A DNA stretch of 26,560 nucleotides from QYOJ01 sp043810345 (lineage in GTDB: Bacteria; Bacteroidota; Bacteroidia; Bacteroidales; FEN-979). The DNA is taken from assembly GCA_043810345.1 (NCBI GenBank), contig JBDROF010000116.1:1-26560 (forward strand), given 5' to 3'. Under the pieces are notes generated by a model that was not told the origin of the DNA, made no database searches, and was given only the letters and a program-made list of their open reading frames with translations. The position numbers and the translations under genes are program-made. This document shows positions 14,472 through 21,624 of the stretch, piece after piece; within the stretch, counting starts at the first letter, position 1; each line of letters starts with the position of its first letter.

Positions 14472-15560
14472 TTGTTATTCAATAAAAAACAATACATCTC
14501 TTCCGGTTCTCTCTCCGCCCAGGCCTGGAAAAAGTTCAGAAGGGACAAGCTGGGCTTCGGCTCGCTGATCTTTATCGGGATCGTTTTCCTGATCGCTCTT
14601 CTCGGGTACGTGATCACCTCCGATCCCACCCCGTTTGCCAACGACCAGTGCCTGGAGATGGGCCTGAAAAAGCCGGGATACAGGGCTGAGTTTATTCTGG
14701 TTCCCAAAGAGCCTCCTGTGGAGCGATCCAACATTTTCCACCGGATGATATGGGGGCAGAAGAGCCGGTTTCAGGCCTATCCGATTGTTGAGGACGTTGT
14801 CGATATCTATGATCAGGGGGGAATCTATTTGCGGGAATCGCCGGAGGAGTTCCTGGAAGAGCATCCGGAGGCACAACTGGTTCATCGCACCTATTGGCTG
14901 GGAACCGACCGCTTTGGACGGGATATCCTCAGCATGCTGGTGATCGGAGCCCGCATCAGCCTCTCGGTGGGGTTTATTTCGGTATTCATCTCGCTGGCAC
15001 TCGGGATCCTGATCGGATCGGTGGGAGGTTATTTCCGGGGGTGGATCGACAACGTCATCGTCTGGTTTATCAACGTGGTGTGGTCCATCCCTACCCTGCT
15101 GCTGGTGATTGCCATTACCTTCGCCCTGGGGAAGGGATTCTGGCAGGTTTTTGTGGCGGTAGGGCTCACCATGTGGGTGGAGGTAGCGAGGGTGGTACGC
15201 GGACAGATCCTCAGCCTGCGGGAAAAGGAGTTCGTGGAAGCCGGCCGGGCACTGGGTTTCTCGGCCTTCCGGATCATCACCAGGCACCTGCTGCCCAATG
15301 TCATGGGGGTGGTGATTGTTATCTCAGCGGCCAATTTTGCCGCTGCAATCCTGATCGAAGCGGGATTGAGCTTCCTCGGGATGGGGGTCCAACCACCGGT
15401 TCCCTCATGGGGATCCATGATCAAGGAAAATTACGGATACATCGTACTCGATTATGCCTACCTGGCAATCCTCCCGGGAATCGCCATCATGATCCTGGTT
15501 CTGGCGTTCATGCTGATAGGCAATGCCCTTCGGGATGCACTGGATGTAAAAACACTATAG
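14472..15560 (+). CDS. ABC transporter permease, DppC/OppC family
   Basis: 362 aa. OppC_N segment with the first membrane helix at about 28-49, a long periplasmic loop (about 50-143), then the permease domain with five further helices. GTDRFGRD (144-151) is the family marker and EAGRALGFSAFRIITRHLLPN (about 256-276) is the EAA loop that contacts the ATPase. It forms one half of a peptide or oligopeptide import channel in the inner membrane. The start is TTG at 14472: an in-frame TGA at 14454-14456 limits the frame, and no ATG precedes the OppC_N segment. No DppB, ATPase or binding protein is adjacent, so partners must be elsewhere. Its stop codon touches the stop of the opposing gene. Confidence 0.9.
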   Translation: MLFNKKQYISSGSLSAQAWKKFRRDKLGFGSLIFIGIVFLIALLGYVITSDPTPFANDQCLEMGLKKPGYRAEFILVPKEPPVERSNIFHRMIWGQKSRFQAYPIVEDVVDIYDQGGIYLRESPEEFLEEHPEAQLVHRTYWLGTDRFGRDILSMLVIGARISLSVGFISVFISLALGILIGSVGGYFRGWIDNVIVWFINVVWSIPTLLLVIAITFALGKGFWQVFVAVGLTMWVEVARVVRGQILSLREKEFVEAGRALGFSAFRIITRHLLPNVMGVVIVISAANFAAAILIEAGLSFLGMGVQPPVPSWGSMIKENYGYIVLDYAYLAILPGIAIMILVLAFMLIGNALRDALDVKTL

Positions 15561-17051
15561 CTACAGCTCATTGTAATCTTCGTAAGCCGGACAGGATTTC
15601 GACACGCGTTTGCCACAAACACCTTTTTCCAACGGTATCTTGATGGAGAAATAAAGGTCCATGCCGTTGAAATTGCTGAAACCCAGGAACGGGCCAATTT
15701 TCTCTGTCCCGATGGTGAGAATGTAAAACCGGAAAGCCAGACCCACCCTTAACTGGGACCAATCATAGAGTGTAAGTGGCAGGCTGGCATCAAACCAGCG
15801 AGACTCATACCGGGGTGTAAGCGTTAGGAGTGCGGACCTCGACAAGGATACGTTGCTGAACCGGAAAGGAAAGATCAGCGAGGCATTCACATACCAGTTC
15901 CGGTTGTAATGGTAATCGAACTGGGCGCTGAGGGCAGAAGGGAGCCAGAGTGTGAACTTCTCATCCTGGTATGCAGTGGTGGGATCCCCGTAAAATTGGT
16001 AGCTGATAGTGTCCATCAACTGGTTGATCGTTTGAAAATCAAAACGTGTAAGATCTTCCCATAAGGAGGACTGGTTATCTATGGCATACGTCTGCGCACG
16101 ATCCTTGAACTTAATTCCCCCGACATCGATCAGGGCAAGCCCGATGCGGTAAAGATAATCTTCGTACTGCTGCTCACAGAGGCGATCGATGTACTGCTTC
16201 TGGTGGGTTCGTTTCAACCGGGTATAGGTGACCCCCAGGTCAAATCCCCATCCTCCTCCGGCAACCAGCGGATCGGTCACTGTTCCTACCCCGTTGCTGG
16301 TGTAATCAACCGGAAGGGAAAACCCATAGGTGGCATCGAGGTTGTTGATCTGCAACGTGGAATCATCCAGCACCATGTAATCCATGGCGTCAATCACCAT
16401 GTATAATCCTGTCAGTCCAAACAGTTTCCGGACAGAAAGACCTGCATCCAAACGGTTAAAACCGCGGCCATAAACCTTATAGGCATAACTCAGACCTACT
16501 TCGAACCAGCTCATCTGGGCCAAACCAAACCGTTTATCGCTCTTGTAATTGACGTTTTGTTGCTGTTTGTAATTCAACCCCAGGTACATGAAGTTGGCTA
16601 CATCGGACGGGATCTTCCTGATGGAGAAGACCGATCGTACCGCCGAATGGATCCCGAAGGCATGGTCCTTCCAGACCAGCATGGCTCCCGGGCCGTTGAT
16701 CCGAAGGTTGATGAAGAAATTCTTCCGGCCGGAATTATCATACCGGTAAAAATTCCGGATTTCAGTCCCATAGTCCTCATCATGGGAAGGAAGAATAAAT
16801 CCTGGTTTGAAAATATCCCAGACGACAAATTCCTGTTTGGAAAGATATATGTAGTTGTTCTGCAAAGAGATGTCGGCTCCCACCAGCTGAATATCCAGCC
16901 ACTGCCTGGAGCCATGCATCGCTGACGGATTGAGCTGAACCGAGTTGATTCCCGCATAATTCCCCAGGGTGGTCCCCAGCATCTCCTGCGACCGTACCGG
17001 GCTGGTGGCGAGGAAGAGAAAGAGCAGCAATATGAGAATCGGGCGGAACAA
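15561..17051 (-). CDS. DUF5723 family outer-membrane protein
   Basis: 496 aa. Signal peptide about 1-21 (FRPILILLLFLFLATSPVRS), then a beta-rich protein opening with MLGTTLGNYAGINSVQLNPSA, the N-terminal pattern of the Bacteroidota DUF5723 family (porin-like barrel with an early Asn-Pro-Ser/Ala motif). Alternating hydrophobic strands continue to the end, and a short Cys-containing tail (CGKRVSKSCPAYEDYNEL) follows the last strand. The start codon is TTG at 17051; no ATG is available near the signal peptide. Function unknown; localisation to the outer membrane is likely. It converges on the OppC-type permease with no intergenic base. Confidence 0.82.
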   Translation of the reverse strand: MFRPILILLLFLFLATSPVRSQEMLGTTLGNYAGINSVQLNPSAMHGSRQWLDIQLVGADISLQNNYIYLSKQEFVVWDIFKPGFILPSHDEDYGTEIRNFYRYDNSGRKNFFINLRINGPGAMLVWKDHAFGIHSAVRSVFSIRKIPSDVANFMYLGLNYKQQQNVNYKSDKRFGLAQMSWFEVGLSYAYKVYGRGFNRLDAGLSVRKLFGLTGLYMVIDAMDYMVLDDSTLQINNLDATYGFSLPVDYTSNGVGTVTDPLVAGGGWGFDLGVTYTRLKRTHQKQYIDRLCEQQYEDYLYRIGLALIDVGGIKFKDRAQTYAIDNQSSLWEDLTRFDFQTINQLMDTISYQFYGDPTTAYQDEKFTLWLPSALSAQFDYHYNRNWYVNASLIFPFRFSNVSLSRSALLTLTPRYESRWFDASLPLTLYDWSQLRVGLAFRFYILTIGTEKIGPFLGFSNFNGMDLYFSIKIPLEKGVCGKRVSKSCPAYEDYNEL

Positions 17052-17152
17052 TGCTATTGATTTACGATTGATTCGATTTGCTATATTTGATATTACATAG
17101 AATTTCTTAATATTATAAACCGATTTTTTCTTCTAAGGTTGCACCTATCTTC

Positions 17153-17200
17153 ATCACCCCATCACCCCATCACCCCATCACCCCATCACTCCATCACTCC
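17153..17200. repeat. octamer tandem repeat (ATCACCCC)
   Basis: Four exact ATCACCCC units (17153-17184) are followed by two ATCACTCC units (17185-17200). It lies in the roughly 225 bp between the DUF5723 start and the tRNA-Leu promoter; the rest of that region is AT-rich and shows nothing else I can name. Confidence 0.9.
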
Positions 17201-17279
17201 ACCAACTCGCGACTTTACATAATCAACTTTCTAGATATATTAACGCTGCGCACCCGGGATTTATTTCATCATTAATATG

Positions 17280-17287
17280 TATCTTTG
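17280..17287 (+). promoter_or_regulatory. -7 promoter box of tRNA-Leu
   Basis: TATCTTTG ends 18 nt before the first base of tRNA-Leu. No clear -33 TTTG is present. Confidence 0.5.
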
Positions 17288-17305
17288 CAGTCTTTTACAG
17301 GATCC

Positions 17306-17390
17306 GCGGATGTGGCGTAATTGGTAGCCGCGCAAGATTTAGGATCTTGTGCCTTCGGGCGTGGGGGTTCGAGTCCCTTCATCCACACCA
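17306..17390 (+). tRNA. tRNA-Leu(UAG)
   Basis: 85-nt class II tRNA including an encoded CCA. Anticodon stem-loop CAAGA-TTTAGGA-TCTTG gives anticodon TAG (reads CUN). Variable arm TGCCTTCGGGCG, T loop TTCGAGT. The acceptor stem GCGGATG/CATCCAC has a C2-A71 mismatch, and the T stem contains two G-U pairs. Confidence 0.93.
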
Positions 17391-17400
17391 GAGAAAATTG

Positions 17401-17515
17401 CACAACATTGCCAACATTGCCAACATTGCACAACATTGCACAACATTGCCAACATTGCACATCATTGCCAACATTGCACAACATTGCACAACATTGCCAA
17501 CATTGTACAGAATTG
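17401..17515. repeat. 9/10-mer repeat array C, 3' of tRNA-Leu
   Basis: Twelve units: CACAACATTG (10 nt) alternating with CCAACATTG (9 nt), one CACATCATTG and a diverged TACAGAATTG at the end. The array begins 10 nt after the CCA of tRNA-Leu and has the same orientation relative to the tRNA as array B. It ends about 64 bp before the trigger factor start. Confidence 0.92.
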
Positions 17516-17534
17516 CATATGGTTTCATAATACG

Positions 17535-17570
17535 ATTTTACATTTTACCATTTTACTATTTTACATTTTA
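17535..17570. repeat. ATTTTAC word repeat in the tig leader
   Basis: ATTTTAC or a near-copy occurs about five times between array C and the trigger factor start, making a leader with little secondary structure. The short AAAAGGA just before the ATG at 17579 could serve as ribosome binding site. Confidence 0.6.
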
Positions 17571-17578
17571 GAAAAGGA

Positions 17579-18955
17579 ATGAACATTTCTAGAGAGAGTA
17601 CCGGGGAGCTGACAGCTACGATCAGAGTGGAGATAACTCCGGAAGATTACCAGGAAACAGTCACCAAAAACCTGAAGGATTATCAGCGAAAGGCGAACAT
17701 TCCCGGCTTCCGGCCAGGGAAAGTGCCATTCGGGATGGTGAAGAAGATGTATGGAAAAGCAGTGATAGCCGATGAAGTCAATAAACTCCTGAGTGAGCAC
17801 CTCTCCGGTTATCTGACCTACGAAAAACTGCATGTACTCGGGAATCCATTGCCTAATAAAGAGAAGACAAAACCTGCGCAGTTTGAGGATGGTGAGACCT
17901 TTGAGTTCTATATTGACCTGGGGCTGGCTCCGGATTTTACCCTGAACCTGGGACCAGAGCTGGAGATTGAAAACTACCAGATCCGGATAGACGATAAGAT
18001 GGTGGATGGGTATATTGAAGATACCCGGAAACGGAACGGCAATTACACCCATCCGGAGGTAGCCGGTGAAGAGGATATGATCTCTGGCGAAGTTACAGAA
18101 CTGGCAGCTGATGGTACCCCCGTGGAAGGATCTGAACCGAAAATAATCTCCTTCTCCCTGGACAAAATTTCCGACAAAAAGGCAAAAGAGAAACTGATGA
18201 CCCTCAAGAAGGAGGAGATGTTTCTATTCAAGCCGGTGGAGCTGTTTGGTTCAGCTGAAGAAGCTTCAAAGCAACTCAACCTGCCTGCCGATAGCCTGTC
18301 CAATCCTGACCTCTCTTTTTCATTCAAAGTAACGGAAATCACACATGTTGAACCTGCAGAACTGAATCCGGAATTCTTCGCCACCGTCTATCCTGATGAA
18401 TCCATGGAAACCGAAGAGGATTTCCGGGAACGGGTCAGGAGAGATGCAGCAGTCAGTTTTTCCGGAGAGACCGACAAACTTCTTTTCCAGGATATTACTA
18501 AAGTCCTGATTGAAAACACCGGGATGAACCTCCCGGATGAGTTCCTCAAGCGCTGGCTATACGAACAAGATGAGAACAAGATGACAGAAGCGGACATTGA
18601 AAAGCAGTATCCCTCTTTCGCTAAATCAATGAAATGGCAATTGATTGAAAACAAGGTAATCAAGGAGAATGATATCGAGGTAAAAGAAGAAGAGATCAGG
18701 GGATATATCCGCTCCTACATGTTACGCAAGGTTTCCCAGGATCTTGTGGATCCTGAGATGGCAAAGAAATATGAGACGATCGTCGATGCATTCATGCAGG
18801 ATAAAGAGCAGGTGCAGAAGATCAACGATCAGCTTTTCAATGCGAAACTCATGCAACTCTTCAAAGAGAAGGTAACACTGAAAGTGGTGGAGGTTAGCTA
18901 CGAGGAATTTATCAAGATGGTTTCAGAGAAACACGACCACGATCACGAGCATTAA
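17579..18955 (+). CDS. tig: trigger factor
   Basis: 458 aa, slightly longer than E. coli Tig (432). It is the ribosome-associated chaperone that shields nascent chains. The N-terminal domain carries the ribosome-binding signature in NIPGFRPGKVP (GFRPGKVP at residues 43-50). The middle region corresponds to the FKBP-like domain (from about 150, VAGEEDMISGEVTELA), which is diverged and lacks an obvious active site, as is common in Bacteroidota. The C-terminal helical arms run from about 270 to the His-rich end (EKHDHDHEH). It precedes clpP and clpX, the classic tig-clpP-clpX order linking folding and proteolysis; a gap of about 130 bp separates it from clpP. Confidence 0.96.
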   Translation: MNISRESTGELTATIRVEITPEDYQETVTKNLKDYQRKANIPGFRPGKVPFGMVKKMYGKAVIADEVNKLLSEHLSGYLTYEKLHVLGNPLPNKEKTKPAQFEDGETFEFYIDLGLAPDFTLNLGPELEIENYQIRIDDKMVDGYIEDTRKRNGNYTHPEVAGEEDMISGEVTELAADGTPVEGSEPKIISFSLDKISDKKAKEKLMTLKKEEMFLFKPVELFGSAEEASKQLNLPADSLSNPDLSFSFKVTEITHVEPAELNPEFFATVYPDESMETEEDFRERVRRDAAVSFSGETDKLLFQDITKVLIENTGMNLPDEFLKRWLYEQDENKMTEADIEKQYPSFAKSMKWQLIENKVIKENDIEVKEEEIRGYIRSYMLRKVSQDLVDPEMAKKYETIVDAFMQDKEQVQKINDQLFNAKLMQLFKEKVTLKVVEVSYEEFIKMVSEKHDHDHEH

Positions 18956-19083
18956 GCACCAATAATCAAATTACAAATAACAACTAATATTCAGGGTCCA
19001 ATAACCAATTCAGTGTAACAAACACAACATTTTTTCGTTAAACAAATCGTAAATCTAAAATCGAATTAATCGTAAATCGAATT
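18956..19083. repeat. AT-rich word repeats between tig and clpP
   Basis: Contains CCAATAATCAAATTACAAATAAC, shortened here as the CAATAATCAAAT/CAAATAAC words of the 6660-6810 element, and AATCGTAAATC words shared with 26379-26412 (two near-copies just before the clpP ATG). No full inverted repeat and no clear promoter box are seen. Confidence 0.55.
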
Positions 19084-19758
19084 ATGGACGACTTCACCAA
19101 ATACGCGACCGGGCACAAAGGGATCAACGTACTGGCTCTTGAGAAATATAAGGCGCTGACAGCAAATTACATATCTCCAACTATCATTGAAGAGAGGCAA
19201 CTGAACATTGCGACCATGGATGTTTTCTCACGGTTGATGATGGACCGCATCATCTTCCTGGGAGTTCCTATCGACGACTATGTTGCCAACATTATCCAGG
19301 CACAGCTGCTGTTCCTGGAATCGGTGGACTCACGAAAAGATATCCAGATCTACCTCAACACCCCCGGTGGTTCAGTTTATGCCGGTCTGGGTATCTATGA
19401 CACGATGCAGTATATTGTCCCCGACATCGCGACCATCTGTACAGGGATGGCTGCTTCCATGGGGGCCATTCTGCTTAGCGCAGGTGCCAAAGGAAAGCGG
19501 ACCGCTCTGAAACATTCCCGGATTTTGATCCACCAGCCAATGGGATCAGCACAGGGACAGGCTTCCGATATTGAGATCACAGCCAGGGAGATCCAGAAGC
19601 TGAAAAAGGAGCTTTATGAGATCATCGCGATGCACAGCGGACAAACCTATACTAAGATCCTGAAGGATGCCGACCGTGACTACTGGATGACATCGCAGGA
19701 AGCCCTTGATTACGGAATGATAGACGAGATCCTGGTAAAATCCAAGACGGGCAAATAA
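19084..19758 (+). CDS. clpP: ATP-dependent Clp protease proteolytic subunit
   Basis: 224 aa. It forms the double-heptamer serine protease chamber. The catalytic triad is visible: Ser125 in GMAASMGA, His150 in RILIHQPMG, and Asp199 in DADRDYW, 49 residues after the His as in E. coli. The N-terminal extension before the axial-loop region (about 30 residues, from MDDFTKYATG) is longer than the E. coli propeptide and should be partly removed on maturation. The oligomer handle YLNTPGGSVYAGLGIYDTMQ is intact. clpX follows after 9 bp, so the two are co-expressed. Confidence 0.97.
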   Translation: MDDFTKYATGHKGINVLALEKYKALTANYISPTIIEERQLNIATMDVFSRLMMDRIIFLGVPIDDYVANIIQAQLLFLESVDSRKDIQIYLNTPGGSVYAGLGIYDTMQYIVPDIATICTGMAASMGAILLSAGAKGKRTALKHSRILIHQPMGSAQGQASDIEITAREIQKLKKELYEIIAMHSGQTYTKILKDADRDYWMTSQEALDYGMIDEILVKSKTGK

Positions 19759-19767
19759 CCTTCTTAC

Positions 19768-21000
19768 ATGGCAAAAACCATTGAACGATGCTCCTTTTGC
19801 GGGCGTGAACGGCGGGAAACACAGATCCTGATTGCCGGGCTGAATGCACACATCTGTGATCACTGTATCCACCAGGCGAAAGTGATCATGGATGAGGAGG
19901 TGATGACGGATAAAACCAAGTCTATTCCCGATTTCAAGTTGCTCAAACCGGCTGAAATAAAGAATTATCTGGATCAGTATGTGGTTGGCCAGGAAGAAGC
20001 CAAACGGATCGTCTCCGTAGCAGTATACAACCACTACAAACGGATCTTTTACGCTAAAAAAGCGCAGGACGACGACGTTGAGATCGAAAAGGCCAACATT
20101 ATCATCGTGGGAGAAACCGGCACGGGTAAAACCCTGCTGGCCAGAACCATCGCTAAGATGCTCAATGTTCCATTTTGTATTGCGGATGCGACTGCCCTCA
20201 CCGAAGCCGGATATGTGGGAGAAGATGTGGAGAGCATTCTGGCCCGCCTGCTCCAGGTGGCCGACTACCATGTGGCTGCTGCTGAACGGGGGATTGTATT
20301 CATCGACGAGATAGATAAGATCGCCAGGAAAAGCGACAATCCCTCCATTACCCGGGACGTTTCTGGTGAGGGAGTCCAACAGGCGCTCCTTAAGATGCTG
20401 GAAGGAGCCATCGTTAATGTTCCTCCTCAGGGAGGTCGTAAGCACCCTGAACAGAAAATGATCCAGATCAATACACAGAATATTCTCTTCATCACCGGCG
20501 GCGCATTTGACGGAATCGAGAAGAAGATAGCCAACAGGTTACAAACCAATGTGATAGGTTTTAAATCTGCCAAAAAGGAATACATCGACAAAGAAAATAT
20601 ATTCCAGTATATTTCGCCGGTCGATCTGAAAAGCTATGGATTGATCCCTGAGCTGGTGGGGAGGCTTCCGATCGTTACCTTTATGCACACCCTCGACAGG
20701 GACACTCTCAAGCGTATCCTGCTCGAACCGAAGAACTCACTTACCAAGCAGTACATCAAACTGTTGGAGATGGACAACATCAAACTCAGCTTTGATAAAA
20801 ATGCCCTGGATTACATCGTCGACAAATCGATTGAATTTAAACTGGGAGCCCGTGGATTGCGTTCGATCCTGGAAGCGATCATGACGGACGAGATGTTTGA
20901 ACTTCCTTCCCGGGGGAATGCAAAAACACTGCGGGTAACGCTTGCTTTTGTGGAGAAAAGTTTCCGCAAAACCAGCATGGCAAGGCTGCGTGTTGCCTGA
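19768..21000 (+). CDS. clpX: ATP-dependent Clp protease ATP-binding subunit ClpX
   Basis: 410 aa AAA+ unfoldase. The N-terminal zinc-binding domain has C8, C11, C30 and C33 (CSFCGRE...ICDHC). Walker A GETGTGKT is at 115-122, Walker B IVFIDEID at 176-183, the pore-loop GYVGEDVE at 148-155, and the RKH loop GGRKHP at 222-227. The IGF tripeptide that docks on ClpP is present (NVIGFKS). It unfolds substrates, including SsrA-tagged proteins made through SmpB, and feeds them to ClpP. It shares a unit with clpP (9 bp upstream) and is followed after 4 bp by the DUF4294 gene. Confidence 0.97.
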   Translation: MAKTIERCSFCGRERRETQILIAGLNAHICDHCIHQAKVIMDEEVMTDKTKSIPDFKLLKPAEIKNYLDQYVVGQEEAKRIVSVAVYNHYKRIFYAKKAQDDDVEIEKANIIIVGETGTGKTLLARTIAKMLNVPFCIADATALTEAGYVGEDVESILARLLQVADYHVAAAERGIVFIDEIDKIARKSDNPSITRDVSGEGVQQALLKMLEGAIVNVPPQGGRKHPEQKMIQINTQNILFITGGAFDGIEKKIANRLQTNVIGFKSAKKEYIDKENIFQYISPVDLKSYGLIPELVGRLPIVTFMHTLDRDTLKRILLEPKNSLTKQYIKLLEMDNIKLSFDKNALDYIVDKSIEFKLGARGLRSILEAIMTDEMFELPSRGNAKTLRVTLAFVEKSFRKTSMARLRVA

Positions 21001-21004
21001 CAAG

Positions 21005-21595
21005 ATGAACAAATTTACCCTCTTCCTTTTTCTGACCCTTTTCGCCCTGACAGATCTCCTGGCCCAGGAATCGGACACATTGCCCAAGGTGGTGCCCGGG
21101 AGGATCATCGATGGGGATACTGTTCCACTGGTAGAGGTAAAATCAATTTCTGTTTATCCCCCGCATGAGTATAAGAATCGCCGCCACCAGATTCGGTACA
21201 GCAAGCTGGTATTCAATATCAAGAAAGTTTATCCTTACGCCAAGCTGGCTGGTGAGAAGCTGGAAGAGTTCCAGCGTGTCCTGGATACAATCACCAATGA
21301 AAAAGAGCGGAGAAAATTCGCCAAACAAGCAGAAAAGCAACTGGAAGAGGAATTTGGGGAGGATATCCGGAACCTCACATTTTCTCAGGGAAAGATCCTG
21401 ATCAAGCTGATCTACCGCCAAACAGGAAGCTCCTCGTTTGAGATCGTACAAGAGCTCCGCGGAAAGTTTACCGCTTTCATCTGGCAAACCCTGGCAACCA
21501 TTTTTGGATATGACCTGAAAGCCGCGTATGATCCGGAAGGAGAGGATCAACAGATCGAAGAGATCATTTTATTAATCGAGCTCGGGTATTTTTAA
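21005..21595 (+). CDS. DUF4294 family protein, secreted
   Basis: 196 aa from the ATG at 21005; the longer in-frame start overlaps the end of clpX and lacks a signal peptide. Signal peptide about 1-20 (NKFTLFLFLTLFALTDLLA). The mature part has the DUF4294 hallmarks: RIIDGDTVPLVEV, then RYSKLVFNIKKVYPYAKLAGEKL (in part), a charged helix KERRKFAKQAEKQLEEEFGE and FSQGKILIKLIYRQTGSSSF. The family is restricted mainly to Bacteroidota and has no known function. It lies 4 bp after clpX and is probably translated with it, although the product is exported. Confidence 0.88.
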   Translation: MNKFTLFLFLTLFALTDLLAQESDTLPKVVPGRIIDGDTVPLVEVKSISVYPPHEYKNRRHQIRYSKLVFNIKKVYPYAKLAGEKLEEFQRVLDTITNEKERRKFAKQAEKQLEEEFGEDIRNLTFSQGKILIKLIYRQTGSSSFEIVQELRGKFTAFIWQTLATIFGYDLKAAYDPEGEDQQIEEIILLIELGYF

Positions 21596-21603
21596 TAATT
21601 TTG
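21596..21603 (+). promoter_or_regulatory. -7 promoter box of the GT2 fusion gene
   Basis: TAATTTTG directly follows the stop codon of the DUF4294 gene. Transcription would start near 21610, so the ATG at 21625 is preferred over the in-frame TTG at 21601. Confidence 0.5.
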
Positions 21604-21624
21604 CAGTCCGTTTTATCCGCTGAT

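Noticed and set aside
14475..15287. 270-residue minus-strand frame, and a 249-residue plus-strand frame at 14894-15643
   Set aside because: Both overlap the OppC-type permease, whose GTDRFGRD and EAA motifs fix the true frame.
14180..17390. Genomic island bounded by tRNA-His and tRNA-Leu
   Set aside because: No integrase, no direct repeats of tRNA 3' ends and no mobile genes lie between them; the genes are ordinary Bacteroidota functions.
17401..17515. CRISPR-like array (also at 14061-14170 and 7291-7340)
   Set aside because: Units are 9-10 nt and directly adjacent with no unique spacers, and no cas genes are present.
17321..17582. Several short reading frames over the tRNA-Leu/array C region
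   Set aside because: They translate the tRNA and the repeat units into low-complexity peptides (HCTTLPTLHN-like) and have no family or start signal.
19546..20445. 299-residue open frame on the minus strand
   Set aside because: It is antisense to the well-conserved clpX and the end of clpP and shows no recognisable domain.
21143..21550. 135-residue minus-strand frame
   Set aside because: Antisense to the DUF4294 gene, which has a signal peptide and conserved family motifs.
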